DNA from: Candidatus Bathyarchaeota archaeon
GTDB lineage: Archaea > Thermoproteota > Bathyarchaeia > TCS64
NCBI GenBank assembly: GCA_030739585.1
Contig: JASLYX010000002.1
Location: 1 to 64,000 of the forward strand
Length of the DNA stretch: 64,000 nucleotides
Direction of reading: 5' to 3'
Positions 1 to 9,891 of the stretch are shown piece after piece (the stretch's first letter is position 1; every line of letters begins with the position of its first letter). A model generated the notes under the pieces. It saw nothing but the letters and a program-made list of their open reading frames with translations, searched no databases and was not told the DNA's origin. The translations under genes were made by a program, and so were the position numbers.

Positions 1-8
1 CAACCCCC

Positions 9-740
9 CTAGGAGCGTGAAAAATCACTTGTACCATCAACTCGGCTTCCCTCCGCATCCCCTCTTCTATACCTATCGTAGATGTCGATGAAGGTTAAAT
101 TTAGTATTTGGCCGAAGGCAGCTGCTAGGATACCCCCCACAATGGGGACTCTTTCCAGTACCAAGTAGCCTATGATGGTCACGAGCAGTATTACAATGAT
201 GTCCCTCAAGTCCTTGCCGAGGACTCTGAAGGTTTGGTTAAGCGCGTCGCCGATACCCGTCTCGTCAACGACGATTATCACCATCAAGAGTATCGCGATG
301 GGTGTGAGGACTATGGTTAAATAGAATATTCCTGCGATAATAGATGCCACGAAGAATGTCCCAATTCTCCCCGTGGCGTAACTGAAACTGCTTCCCAGAT
401 CCAACGGCTCGTTCATATAAAGGTCGCGGGACATATCTATCGCCATAAAGTTTAATATTAAGAGCACGACAAGTCCGAAAATCGAGACTATTAACCCGCC
501 GCTCTCCCAGAACTGCATCGTGCTTGAGATGAGTCCCCCTATAATGACCGGGAGGAAGACCATAGGGTTAGCCATAGCCATATTGAAACTCCAAAATAGA
601 TGGTCGCTAGCCCTCGCATTTTTTCCTCCTCTGGCTGAACCTCCTCCGGGCTCCATTATACGTTCCCCACAACTAGGGCAGAAGGCGAGGCCTTCATCCA
701 TCTTAACTCCACATTTTTGACAGAAAGACCCGCTATTCAT
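9..740 (-). CDS. zinc-ribbon multi-pass membrane protein
   Basis: Function unknown. The first 30 residues hold two CxxC pairs (FCQKC, FCPSC), a classic zinc ribbon of the kind found at the N-terminus of many archaeal membrane proteins. A glycine-rich linker follows, then about four to five hydrophobic segments between residues 55 and 215 with G/I/V-rich helices. The C-terminal tail is hydrophilic and acidic. The body resembles proteins annotated as glycerophosphoryl-diester-phosphodiesterase-like membrane domains or DUF4013, but I do not claim a family. It is alone on its strand segment, 75 bp beyond the MFS gene end. Confidence 0.8.
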   Translation of the reverse strand: MNSGSFCQKCGVKMDEGLAFCPSCGERIMEPGGGSARGGKNARASDHLFWSFNMAMANPMVFLPVIIGGLISSTMQFWESGGLIVSIFGLVVLLILNFMAIDMSRDLYMNEPLDLGSSFSYATGRIGTFFVASIIAGIFYLTIVLTPIAILLMVIIVVDETGIGDALNQTFRVLGKDLRDIIVILLVTIIGYLVLERVPIVGGILAAAFGQILNLTFIDIYDRYRRGDAEGSRVDGTSDFSRS

Positions 741-815
741 CGCTAGATAAAGAAGAGGACACAGGGTTAAGCCTTCCTCCTCGGACCATGGTCTTGCACA
801 GAGGCGTAGAGTCTT

Positions 816-2051
816 TTATTCTACTTGTTGCAGTCTTACACCCGTCTCTGGGACTTTCCAACGAAGAAGGGGCATTCTCAGCATTAGATCTATGAGGAAT
901 GGGATGAGGAAGATCAGATAGGAGTAGCTCCCTCGGTAGAGGAACCCGCTAATGAGGGGTGCCGGTATCCTGATAATGCTGCTGAAGGTGTTCGTGATTC
1001 CAAGCCATCTCCCTCTCTGGTTGGGAGGCACGAGCTCCAATGCGATGGTGTCGTAGGCTGTTGAGCTGAGCCCGATCCCCCTGAAGAACCAGGCAAGGAC
1101 CAGCCATGAGGGGCTGGGAGCCAGGACCGTCATGATCATCCAGATGTACAGGGCGGGCCTGATGAGAAAAGTAGCGAACTTTCTCCCTCTTTTATCTGCA
1201 ATCTCATTAATCGGGAGTGAGAAGATGATTGTGGCTAGGATGGATACCGTTGTCATGATTCCCAGGGTGAGCGCGTTAGCCCCTTTTATCTTGGCTGCAT
1301 AGAGGAACGTGAATGGCTCCATCATCCCCCATACCATGGACCCAAGTCCACTCACAATCAGCCAGGTCTTAAGCCCTTTCCCCTCAGAAAGAATCTCTCT
1401 AAAGTCTTGGAAAACAGACCTTTTATCAGATCTAGGATGAGGAGGTACATCGTCAAGTCTCCTGTAGATATAGGCGTATAGAATCGCTAGTCCAACTGCC
1501 TTTAAGTAGAAGAGGGGGCGGATGCCCTCGACGTTTAGCCCACCGAAGTACCCCACGATGAGAGCGGCGGGGATGGGTGCGATGATCCCTACCGTTTGGC
1601 CAAAGATCTGCCTAAGTCCAAAGCCGGTGGCCCGGTCCCCGTCCTTAAGGGCGTTTGACATAATTATAGTTTGGCTGCGGAACATCAGAGCCATCGTGAA
1701 AGGATCTAAGGCCATGGAAATGAGGATCCATGTCCAGTCTCTAGCTGATGCCATGAGGGCACTCATGATGATCTGGATTAGCATCCCAACCCCCATCACC
1801 TTCTTCAGGTTGTAGTTATCGGAGAGCCAACCTGAGGGGAGAGAGATGATCATGTTCACCGTGGCGCTGATGCTTCGGATCCCGCCCAGAGTGATGGCAT
1901 TCGCGCCCAGACCAGTAGTGTAAATAGAGAAATAGTTCCTCGTGAGGTTCATTAGGAAGTTTGATCCTGCGCTTCTCACCAGGATCATCCGGTAGTTGTG
2001 GCTTTGCTTCTTGATGAAGCCTCGCACTTCATTTAATTTTACCAACCACAC
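816..2051 (-). CDS. major facilitator superfamily transporter
   Basis: A 411-residue membrane carrier of the normal MFS length with about 12 predicted transmembrane segments. The loop after helix 2 contains GWLSDNYNLKK, the MFS signature loop 2-3 motif (G-x3-D-x2-R/K-x-K/R), and a second copy-like loop IADKRGRKFA lies in the second half. It sits in the inner membrane and exchanges a small solute; the substrate cannot be read from sequence. The ORF begins MWLVKLNEVRGF; an inner Met later in the N-terminal region is possible because the first 20 residues are charged and cytoplasmic. Confidence 0.88.
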   Translation of the reverse strand: MWLVKLNEVRGFIKKQSHNYRMILVRSAGSNFLMNLTRNYFSIYTTGLGANAITLGGIRSISATVNMIISLPSGWLSDNYNLKKVMGVGMLIQIIMSALMASARDWTWILISMALDPFTMALMFRSQTIIMSNALKDGDRATGFGLRQIFGQTVGIIAPIPAALIVGYFGGLNVEGIRPLFYLKAVGLAILYAYIYRRLDDVPPHPRSDKRSVFQDFREILSEGKGLKTWLIVSGLGSMVWGMMEPFTFLYAAKIKGANALTLGIMTTVSILATIIFSLPINEIADKRGRKFATFLIRPALYIWMIMTVLAPSPSWLVLAWFFRGIGLSSTAYDTIALELVPPNQRGRWLGITNTFSSIIRIPAPLISGFLYRGSYSYLIFLIPFLIDLMLRMPLLRWKVPETGVRLQQVE

Positions 2052-2220
2052 TCACCTTAAGTTGAAGACTCCTCAGGGATTCCTTATTTAAGACTCTCTC
2101 GTTGATTAAGGTTCTTTTATCTGGGCAGGGGTTACCCTCTTTCTGTTTGAGAGCCAGTGGAACCTCGTGTTTTTTTTGATATAGCCTGATGGTATTCTGG
2201 ACAAACTAACTTTGTGTAAG

Positions 2221-2230
2221 GTCTTAATAG
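2221..2230 (+). promoter_or_regulatory. TATA-like promoter of the first M20 gene
   Basis: The A/T-rich element GTCTTAATAG lies 32 bases before the ATG at 2262, the spacing expected for an archaeal TATA box with a short leader. A GGGGTGA stretch at 2253-2258 may act as a weak ribosome-binding site. Confidence 0.4.
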
Positions 2231-2261
2231 CCTCTGAGATCGTGACCAAAAGGGGTGACAC

Positions 2262-3430
2262 ATGGATGAGTTCACGACCTAGTTGATGCCTATGAGACCA
2301 TAGATCTTCTAAAAGACCTCGTAAGGATCAACTCGGTCAACCCTAGTCTTGTTCCAGGTGCTCCTGGAGAAGCGGAGATAGCTGGATACATAGGGAAATA
2401 CCTGCAAGACCTCGGCATGGAGACACATATAACAGAGATAAAGCCGGGTAGAGTGAACGCCGTTGGCGTCCTCAAGGCTGAGGGCGAGGGCCCCGTTCTA
2501 ATGCTCAATGGACACACAGACACCGTGGGAATAGAGTACATGGAGATCGATCCTCTAGACCCTGTAATCAAGGAGGGGAGGCTTTACGGAAGGGGGACTA
2601 ACGACATGAAGGGAGGTCTCGCAGCGATTCTCACCGCTACAAAGGCTCTCGTGAATTCAGGTAAGGAGTTCCGAGGCGATCTGATCGTCGCGGCAGTCTG
2701 TGACGAAGAGTTCGCAAGCATCGGTACTGAGGCCCTCATGAAGGAAGTCGACATCGACGCTGTGATCGTCTGCGAGCCCACCGAGTTCCAGATCCTCGTT
2801 GCTCACAAGGGATTCGCGTGGATTGATATTGAGACTCGTGGGATCTCTGCCCACGGGAGCGCTTGGCAGATCGGTGTGGATGCCATTGCAAAGATGGGGA
2901 AGGTCCAAGTGGGCCTTGATAGCTTCCAAGAGGAATCGCTGATGAAACGCTCTCACAGACTGGTGGGGCCCCCCTCAGTCCACTCCTCTATCATCGTCGG
3001 GGGAAGAGAGTTAAGCACTTATCCCGATCGCTGCAATCTCAAAGTAGAGAGAAGACTCATCCCTGGGGAGACAAAGGAAGATGTCGAAACCGAGCTGGAA
3101 AGCCTTTTGACTTCTATCAGCGATATCGATCCAAAGTTTGACGGGAGTTATGAGATCACCTTTTTCAGGGGTCCCCTCGAGGTTTCCACTGACTCCGAGA
3201 TATGTAGGGTACTCATCGAGTGTTCCCAGGAGGTAAGAGGGGAGACCCCTCACTTCGTTGGAGGTTCAGGTTGGATGGACACCCAGATCATTGCAAAAAA
3301 AGGAGCCTTCGCTGTGGCCTTCGGTCCAGTAGGCTCAGGGTCCCACGCGGCGGTGGAATATGTTGATATTGACTCTGTTGTCAATACTGCTAGGGTTCTG
3401 GAGCGGGTGGTTCACAGGTTCTGCGGCTGA
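2262..3430 (+). CDS. M20 family amidohydrolase/deacylase, start region frameshifted
   Basis: Zinc-dependent ArgE/DapE/ACY1-type hydrolase that removes acyl or peptide groups. Family marks are visible: LNGHTDTV (first metal His and Asp), GRGTNDMKGG (bridging Asp), DEEF (catalytic and metal Glu), CEPTE and a late GSGSHAAVE. The reading frame is open from codon 2270 with no ATG, GTG or TTG before 2417, so the conserved N-terminal part has no start in its own frame. The ATG at 2262 reads MDEFTT and hits TAG at 2280; adding one base between 2262 and 2270 joins it to VHDLVDAYETIDLLKD, which is what the family should have. The simplest reading is a one-base deletion, either real or a consensus error. 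Which acylated substrate it uses is unknown. Confidence 0.8.
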
Positions 3431-3462
3431 AGCATTCTTTATAACCGGATTTTTTTCCTAGG

Positions 3463-5126
3463 GTGGGACTTAGCCTAGGGGGTATCCTTTTGAAAGCCGA
3501 AGCCGTAAACGGCCTGGTCAAGATACTTAAGGCGGAAGTATTAACGGAAGTATGCACTTTTCCTACCAACATTTTCACTAATGCATGCTGCGAGGAGGGG
3601 ATCCCCAACTTCATGGTCCGAGATGAGTGCTATGCCGTGGCGGATGCCGATGCCTTTTTCCATGTATCCAACGGGAAGCGTTTCGGTGTCTGCTCTGTGA
3701 TGGAAGGTCTCAACCTAGCTGGCACACAGATGGCGTACGGTGCCCTTGCCCAGGCGTACGAGGACTAGTCGGCCCTTCTCTGTCTCACCGATGGGGTACC
3801 CGACGATTCACTAGGGATGCCCAGATATAGTATTAATGACGCGTTCCAGAGCGTCACCAAATGGAGCGGATACATCAACGCAGCTAAAAGGGTCCCGGAG
3901 TTCATGAGACGAGCCTTTACAAGCCTCAAGAACTGGCTCCCCGGCCCAGTACTCCTTCAGCTTCCTCGGGCCTGGGGAAATATGACATAGAGGAATTCCC
4001 CTACTCCCGGTCAAGAGTTGGAAGACTATGACCCGATCCCAAAGACGTTGAATTTGCCATCAGGACATTTCACTCCTCAGAGAGACCCCTCATCATCGCA
4101 GGCCAGGGGACCTTCTACGCTGATGCATGTCAAGAACTCCTTAGCTTCGCAGAGCTGGCAAAAGCCCCTGTCCTCACTACCTTGAATGCAAAGAGCTGCT
4201 TCCCCGAGGACCATCCTCTATTCATTTGTGTCCGGGGGGATCCCGCCGAATATTTCATTAAAAGATCCAATCTTGTTCTCGCCATCGGTTGTGGTCTCTC
4301 GCCCTCGCTCTTCAGCCAGGGTATTTCAAGCGCGTCGGCGAAGAAGATCATCCATTACGTTGTTGAGGAGTCTAATATTAACCGAATATATCCAACAGAG
4401 CATGCCGTGGTTGGGGATACAAAGCTCGTACTTTGGCAGCTAATCGTGGAGCTTGATAGACGGGGGGCTCTCAAGAGGAAGGATATTACAAATGAGATCG
4501 AGGCAGTCAAGAGAACGAAGGCGGAGAAATATGACTCCTTAATGGAGTCTGGAGAGCCCCCCGTTAATCCTTACCGGGTTTATGCTGAGATCATGGCCTC
4601 TCTAGACCGGAAGAACCGCTTCGTTACACACGAGTCTGGAAATACCCGGGACCAACTCAGTACTGTCTATGAAGCCATTATCCCCTACGGATTCATGGGC
4701 TGGGGAAACGTTTCCACTCTTGGCTTTAGCCTTGGGGTCGCAATGGGGGCCAAGCTCGCGATGCCTGGACGCGAGATAGTTAGCGTAAATGGGGACGCCG
4801 GCTTTAGCTACCAGGTAGGCAACTATGAAGCGGTGGTCAGTAGCAGGTTGGGGATCACAACGGGTCATATTAACAACTCAGGATACAGCCCTGTCTTTTG
4901 GGGCAATGGTCACTCTCCCTACACCTCAGAGGTTACCCCTTTTGATATCGTTAACACCTCCAGAGTTGTAGAAGGTTTGGGGATCCACTCAGAGCGGATT
5001 GAAGACCCTGATGAGGTCGCCCCAGCGTTGGGGAGCGCTTTGAAGTAGAACGCTACAGGGAATCCGGCGTTTATTGAAGTTCTCTGTTCCATGTACCCGG
5101 TCTACGGTGGATGGTTAAGAGCGTGA
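3463..5126 (+). pseudogene. decayed thiamine-diphosphate enzyme (acetolactate synthase-like)
   Basis: Pieces of a ThDP-dependent decarboxylase/synthase follow one another in the right order: the N-terminal pyrimidine-binding part with the catalytic Glu (FMVRDECYAV, FGVCSVMEG), the middle domain (RPLIIAGQGTFYAD) and the C-terminal ThDP motif NGDAGFSYQ to INNSGYS. At least four lesions break it: TAG at 3766-3768, a one-base loss near 3967-3976 (PR.LGKYDIEEF only reads across two frames), TGA at 4029-4031 and TAG at 5046-5048. Homologous sequence continues after the last stop (NATGNPAFIEVLCSMYPVYGG) to TGA 5126. The ThDP motif has GDA where the family has GDG. This is real decay rather than a single error. 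Confidence 0.85.
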
Positions 5127-5203
5127 CTTTGTAGCCTCAGAAGCAAGTACCCCCCTTTTTCTCCTAGTCCCCCTTGAATGGGTATGTAAACCTAACGAGA
5201 AGC

Positions 5204-5213
5204 ATTAAATAAA
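5204..5213 (+). promoter_or_regulatory. TATA box of tyrA
   Basis: ATTAAATAAA lies about 40 bases before the ATG at 5253. The leader then carries AAGGGGGAT shortly before the start, a plausible ribosome-binding site. Confidence 0.5.
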
Positions 5214-5252
5214 CCCCGTTTCACTATTTGGTTCCATCTAAGGGGGATCGGG

Positions 5253-6111
5253 ATGATAACAACCATTCTTGGAGCCGGAAAAATGGGTGAGTGTTTTTAC
5301 CAGGCTCCTAACGGAACAGGGTCATACAATTAAACTGTACGATGTCAAACCGAGAAAAGCAAAAGCCTTGGCGGAGCGTTACCGCTTAGAGCATTCGACC
5401 TCACTTCCTGAGGCGGTATCCGGTGTGGACCTCGTTTTAATCTGTGCAACGACTGAAACAGTGCCCGGGCTTGTAACTGATGTAGAGCCCCCTAAAGGAT
5501 CTGATACTATCATCAGCGAGATAGCCTCGTTTAAGATGAAAACGATACCAGCTTTAAAAAAATCCGGGGGAATCCGACCTCTCTCAGTTCACCCCATGTT
5601 CGGACCTGATATAGACACATTCAAAGGGGAGACTTTCGCGGTCGTCAGCGTCAACGATTCCCTGAAGGAAATGGAGATGGCCAGAATGCTTTTTCCAGGG
5701 GCGAAACTTATCCCTTTGACCCCAAAGGTCCATGATCGATGCATGGCCTCCATTCTGTCCCTCCCTTATTTCATGAACCTCGCTTTCGCCTGCGCGTTAA
5801 CGGAAGGGGATCTCCAACTCATGAAGGAGCTAGCTGGCCCCACCTTCAAGATCCAGATGTCTGTAACCCAGTCCATCGTAGGGGAGTCGCCAGAACTCAT
5901 CCACTCCCTAGTTAATGATAACGTGTTCTCGTGGGCGTTATTCCAGAAATTCATTAAGGAGACCCAACATCTCGCCACGCTTTTCGAATCCGGGCCCAAA
6001 AGCGTAGCCCCTCTCGTCGGAGATCTAAGGGACTTCTTTGGGGGAGACGTCAAACTAAAATCTGCCAGGGCCTTAAGGAACCTGATGTTAGAATCATTGA
6101 AAAAAAATTAG
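5253..6111 (+). CDS. tyrA: prephenate dehydrogenase (TyrA), apparent +1 T frameshift
   Basis: NAD(P)-dependent enzyme converting prephenate to 4-hydroxyphenylpyruvate in tyrosine synthesis. The ATG at 5253 reads MITTILGAGKMGECF, the Rossmann GxGxxG motif. The rest (TRLLTEQGHTIKLYD, then SVHPMFGPD and a helical C-terminal dimerisation domain) is in the +1 frame. The switch happens in a run of five T at 5294-5298; four T would give one clean ORF of about 285 residues, the usual archaeal TyrA length. A consensus error in a homopolymer is the simplest cause, since the remaining 270 codons are undamaged. It is convergent with the trp gene block, consistent with aromatic amino acid synthesis. Confidence 0.85.
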
Positions 6112-6126
6112 CGGTGTAATTCATCG

Positions 6127-6139
6127 TTCCCGAAGGGAA
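6127..6139. terminator. small hairpin between convergent tyrA and the trp block
   Basis: TTCCC-GAA-GGGAA forms a perfect five-base-pair stem in the 39-base gap between the two convergent gene ends. It could help end transcription or protect 3' ends; archaeal termination mainly needs U-tracts, so the role is uncertain. Confidence 0.3.
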
Positions 6140-6150
6140 TGTAGCTCACC

Positions 6151-6426
6151 TTAGAGAGGTTCTATGGGAATTATTTCCATGATCACGTTTCCTTGGGGGT
6201 CCGGGCAGTGGACCTCCCAGGTCGTTGACATCCAGTCCCCGGGTTCATCGATCTTCCTCTGTTTGGCCGGCAGGAGGGGGAGGATGGCGTTAAGGGCCCA
6301 ATAGCAGAAGTGGCCATCTGGGATGCTTATCTGTCCTCCTCTGACGATGAAGTAGTCCCCCATCTCGATGGTGTCACAGTGTCCCTGGATATCCTTGACC
6401 ACTATCTTTAGATCCTGCATCAGCAC
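6151..6426 (-). CDS. TIGR04076 family small protein
   Basis: A 91-residue protein that resembles the TIGR04076 family of unknown function: a Cys-containing N-terminal strand (DIQGHCDTIEMGDYFIVRGG), a central PDGHFCYWALNAILPLLPA and a C-terminal VHCPDPQGNVIMEI. Members occur widely in anaerobic bacteria and archaea. It starts seven bases after the trpB2 stop, so it is probably co-transcribed with trpB2. No catalytic role can be deduced. Confidence 0.75.
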   Translation of the reverse strand: MLMQDLKIVVKDIQGHCDTIEMGDYFIVRGGQISIPDGHFCYWALNAILPLLPAKQRKIDEPGDWMSTTWEVHCPDPQGNVIMEIIPIEPL

Positions 6427-6433
6427 ATCTCCG

Positions 6434-7822
6434 TCATTTATTCAGGCCTGGGTACATCATCTTAACCCTATTAACGCTCTGATCGATCCGTTCCTGGGAC
6501 ATCGAGAAGGGCTTTAGATTCCCGGCAAGGTAATCATCGTAGGCCTTCATATCAAAGTAGCCGTGGCCGCAGAGCAGGAACAAGAGCGTCTTCTCCTCTC
6601 CGGTCTCCTTGCAGCGGAGAGCCTCGTCTATGGTGGCCTTAATGGCATGGGCGGGTTCTGGTGCAGGGATTATCCCCTCCGTCTGGGTGAACAACTTGGC
6701 GGCCTCGAAGGTCTCTATTTGATTATAGGCCTTGGCTTTGATAACTCCCTCATTTGCCATAAGGCTGAGGCTTGGGGCCATGCCGTGGTACCTAAGCCCC
6801 CCGGCGTGGATGGGATCCGGAACGAAGTCATGGCCAAGAGTATGCATCAGTACTAACGGGATCATCTGCCCCGTGTCGCCGTGGTCGTACATGTACTTCC
6901 CAGCTGTTATACTTGGGCAAGCTGTGGATTCTACAGCGGTAAACTTAACATCCTTAGGTGCAATCCCTTTAACCTTATCCAAGTAGAAGGGCTCCATGAT
7001 CCCAGCGAAGCTGCTTCCCCCCCCAACACAACCGATGATCTGATCTGGGTAGTCCTCAGCCATAGCCATTTGCTCCTGAGCCTCAAGGCCAATGACAGTC
7101 TGATGCATCAACACATGATTTAGTACACTGCCGAGGCTGTATTTTGCTCCCTCGTCTTTAACGCAGGCCTCAACGGCCTCGCTAATAGCCATTCCCAGGC
7201 TCCCTGTGCTATCTGGGTTCTCCGCCAGGAATTTCTTTCCAATATCTGTGCGATTGCTGGGACTAGGGTGAACGTTTGCTCCGAAAAGTTCCATCATGTT
7301 TCGTCTGTAAGGTTTTTGATCATAGCTGATACGGACCATATAGACCTCGACATCAATATTGAAGCATGATCCGGCAAAAGCAAGGGAGGACCCCCATTGA
7401 CCTGCTCCCGTCTCGGTGGTTAGCCTCTCGACTCCCTCTTTCATGTTGTAAAAGGCCTGGGCGATTGCCGTGTTGGGCTTATGGCTCCCTGTTGGGCTGA
7501 CCCCCTCGTATTTGTAGTAGATCTTGGCGGGGGTCTTTAGCGCTTTTTCGAGGCCCCTAGCCCTGTACATGGGCGTTGGCCTATAGAGACGATAGATATC
7601 CCGTACCTCTTCAGGTATCTGCACATATCTATCCTGGCTGACCTCTTGTCTGATTAGCTCATTCGGGAATAGCGCCTGTAGCATCTTTGGATCTACTGGC
7701 TCTTTGGTCGCTGGATTCAGAATGGGCTTCAACGGAGCAGGAAGATCAGGTAGAACACAGTACCATTTTTTTGGTATTCGATCCTCTGTCAGGAGGATCT
7801 TCTTACTAGATCCGATTGACAC
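6434..7822 (-). CDS. trpB2: TrpB2-type tryptophan synthase beta chain
   Basis: PLP enzyme condensing serine (or phosphoserine, in some TrpB2) with indole. The PLP-lysine motif [11 protein letters not shown] and the glycine loop [11 protein letters not shown] are visible. At 462 residues with the N-terminal extension ([15 protein letters not shown]) it belongs to the longer TrpB2 type rather than classic TrpB1, which is also present at 8719-9891. The start is GTG, preceded by AAAAAGGAG. It follows trpA by 85 bases and has its own A/T-rich element, so it can be made apart from the operon. A second partial copy of this gene start lies at 14464-14575. TrpB2 may recycle indole or work without TrpA. 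Confidence 0.93.
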   Translation of the reverse strand: MSIGSSKKILLTEDRIPKKWYCVLPDLPAPLKPILNPATKEPVDPKMLQALFPNELIRQEVSQDRYVQIPEEVRDIYRLYRPTPMYRARGLEKALKTPAKIYYKYEGVSPTGSHKPNTAIAQAFYNMKEGVERLTTETGAGQWGSSLAFAGSCFNIDVEVYMVRISYDQKPYRRNMMELFGANVHPSPSNRTDIGKKFLAENPDSTGSLGMAISEAVEACVKDEGAKYSLGSVLNHVLMHQTVIGLEAQEQMAMAEDYPDQIIGCVGGGSSFAGIMEPFYLDKVKGIAPKDVKFTAVESTACPSITAGKYMYDHGDTGQMIPLVLMHTLGHDFVPDPIHAGGLRYHGMAPSLSLMANEGVIKAKAYNQIETFEAAKLFTQTEGIIPAPEPAHAIKATIDEALRCKETGEEKTLLFLLCGHGYFDMKAYDDYLAGNLKPFSMSQERIDQSVNRVKMMYPGLNK

Positions 7823-7865
7823 ATCGCTTTCTCCTTTTTATTAAATATGGTTTTCTTCACGTTAT

Positions 7866-7882
7866 TACTTTAAATAATTACC
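7866..7882 (-). promoter_or_regulatory. putative TATA box of trpB2
   Basis: On the minus strand TAATTATTTAAAGTAAT lies about 45-60 bases before the trpB2 GTG and inside the 85-base gap after trpA. It is the only strongly A/T-rich element in this otherwise overlapping gene run, suggesting a separate trpB2 transcript. Confidence 0.4.
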
Positions 7883-7907
7883 GTCTTTGGGTTTGAAATC
7901 ATATACT

Positions 7908-8729
7908 CTATCCTTTTCTAGGGTAACCGTTAATGCATCCTTTCTTTATTCGTATGGAAAGCTCCGCCACTTCTTCGAGGGTAGCTTCAGGCATCCTGGT
8001 TCTTTTCTCGTATATCTTAGCGAAGACGCTTCCAGCGATGACACCGTCAGCACCCGCAGCCATGAGAGCCTTTGCTTGATCGCCCCTCGATATGCCAAAA
8101 CCGGCCATAAGCGGGATTTCAGTGTACCTTCGCACTCTCTTGATGAGCTTCAGGGTTGATCTGCTGACGGAATCCCTGGCTCCCGTGACCCCCTCGACGT
8201 TCATGACGTAGAGGAATCCGGAGGCTTTTTCCGAAATACGCCTAAGTCTGGACTCAGTCGTGGTAGGAGCTACTTGAAGAATCACATGTATCCCCTTCTT
8301 TCCTCCCTCTTCCAACATCTCCTCTGCTTCTTCAAAGGGGAGATTGGGGACGATGACTCCTTGGGCCCCTGCTGACCCTATTTCCTCCAAGAATTTACCG
8401 ACGCCCATATTGTAGGGAATGTTATAATAGGTCGTAACTATGATTGGTTGCTTTATTCCTGCTTCCCTCAGCTGTTGTATTCCCAGTATGCACTTTGAGG
8501 GAGTGGTTCCCATAGCAAGGGATCTCTCGCAAGCAGCTTGGAATGTAGGCCCATCGGCCGTGGGATCTGAAAAAGGTATACCCAACTCGATGAGGTCAGC
8601 TCCATTGTCAGCGAGAGTCTTTATCAACTGCTGAGAGAAAAGAGGAGTCGGGTCTCCATAATAGACGTGCGGCATGAACGCACCTTCGCTACGATCTCTG
8701 AGTCTTGACAGCGTTCCCTCAAGTTCCAT
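7908..8729 (-). CDS. trpA: tryptophan synthase alpha chain
   Basis: Cleaves indole-3-glycerol phosphate to indole and glyceraldehyde-3-phosphate as partner of TrpB. The TIM-barrel signature LIELGIPFSDPTADGP holds the catalytic Glu and Asp, and the phosphate-binding end GFGISRGDQAKAL...DGVIAGSVF is intact. Length 273 residues is normal. Its start overlaps the end of trpB by 11 bases, indicating translational coupling in the trpEGDCFBA operon. Confidence 0.95.
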   Translation of the reverse strand: MELEGTLSRLRDRSEGAFMPHVYYGDPTPLFSQQLIKTLADNGADLIELGIPFSDPTADGPTFQAACERSLAMGTTPSKCILGIQQLREAGIKQPIIVTTYYNIPYNMGVGKFLEEIGSAGAQGVIVPNLPFEEAEEMLEEGGKKGIHVILQVAPTTTESRLRRISEKASGFLYVMNVEGVTGARDSVSRSTLKLIKRVRRYTEIPLMAGFGISRGDQAKALMAAGADGVIAGSVFAKIYEKRTRMPEATLEEVAELSIRIKKGCINGYPRKG

Positions 8730-9891
8730 AAATATGCCTCATAATTGTGTCAATATCCTTGTCGCCCCGTCCCGAGTAATTCAAGATTATAGCAGCATCA
8801 TTCTCGAACTCCTCTTTATGCTTCATCATATAAGCCACGGCGTGGGCAGTCTCGAGGGCGGGGATCATCCCCTCCATCTTAGCCATCGTCACGACGGCAT
8901 CAAAAACGTCGACATCAAAGGAATAGCCTGCCTTAACCCGGCCTATCTCACAGAGATGGGATATTTCAGGGCCCCTAGCAGGATAGTTCAGACCGGCCGA
9001 TCTGGTCTTTGATGGCATCACCTGTCCCTGCTCGTCTTGGAGGACCTGCATAAGGGCGCCGTGGATGATTCCCGGCCTCCCTAACTGGAAGGCTGCTGCG
9101 CTGTTTTCCGCCCCAAGCCCTTCTCCGCCCCCTTCAATGAAGTAGAGTCTGACCCCCTTGTCCCCAGTGAAAGCCTTGAACATTCCCAAGGCGTTACTCC
9201 CTCCGCTCCCTGCTGCGATGACCGCATCGGGAAGCTCCTTTTCCTTTTCAAGAAACTGCTGCTTGGATTCCTTCCCGATGACGGATTGGAAATCCGCCAC
9301 AATCAAGGGAAAGGGGTGAGGCCCTACAGTGGACCCCATCAGGTAGAGGGTGTCCCCGGAACATGACGCCCACTCTCTCAAAGTATCCGAGACTGCGTCC
9401 TTCAATACACCGTTACCTATATCTACGGGGACAATCTCTGCCCCGAGGAGCTTCATTATCCTCACGTTACTGGCTTGTCGCCTGATGTCCTTCACACCCA
9501 TGAAGACCTGAACCTCCAAGCCACATACTTTCGCGGCCATAATGGTGGCGATCCCGTGTTGCCCTGCGGCTGTCTCGGTGATTACCCTTCTCTTCCCCAT
9601 CTTCTTGGCAAGCAGAGCTTGGCCAAGGGTATTGTTGAGTTTGTGGGAGCCGCCACTGACAAGATCTTCCCTCTTCAGGTAGACCCTGCAGCCGACTTCT
9701 TCGCTCAACCTCTCGGCGTGATAGAGGGGGGTCGGCCTCCCCCCGTAGTCTTTCAGGAGCTTTTGATACTCTTCTTGGAATTCGGTGTTCGGGATTATCC
9801 GTTCGTAAGCTTCCTCCAGCTCTATTAAGGCGGGCATAAGGATTTCGCTTACATATTGTCCCCCATATCTCCCGTATCTTCCCTTCCTCAT
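8719..9891 (-). CDS. trpB: tryptophan synthase beta chain (TrpB1)
   Basis: Classic TrpB partner of TrpA. The PLP lysine lies in SGGSHKLNNTLGQ, the catalytic Glu in ITETAAGQHG, and the PLP-phosphate loop in AGSGGSNALGMF. The protein starts MRKGRYGRYGGQYV, the typical TrpB1 opening, and is 390 residues long. It overlaps trpF by four bases (ATGA). Together with TrpB2 the organism has two beta chains in one locus. Confidence 0.96.
   Translation of the reverse strand: MRKGRYGRYGGQYVSEILMPALIELEEAYERIIPNTEFQEEYQKLLKDYGGRPTPLYHAERLSEEVGCRVYLKREDLVSGGSHKLNNTLGQALLAKKMGKRRVITETAAGQHGIATIMAAKVCGLEVQVFMGVKDIRRQASNVRIMKLLGAEIVPVDIGNGVLKDAVSDTLREWASCSGDTLYLMGSTVGPHPFPLIVADFQSVIGKESKQQFLEKEKELPDAVIAAGSGGSNALGMFKAFTGDKGVRLYFIEGGGEGLGAENSAAAFQLGRPGIIHGALMQVLQDEQGQVMPSKTRSAGLNYPARGPEISHLCEIGRVKAGYSFDVDVFDAVVTMAKMEGMIPALETAHAVAYMMKHKEEFENDAAIILNYSGRGDKDIDTIMRHIYGT

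Noticed and set aside
3766-5048. Repeated in-frame TAG codons as pyrrolysine
   Set aside because: The ThDP gene also has TGA and an indel, no pyl genes or methylamine methyltransferase are present, and several intact genes here end normally with TAG (tyrA, lipM, pth2).
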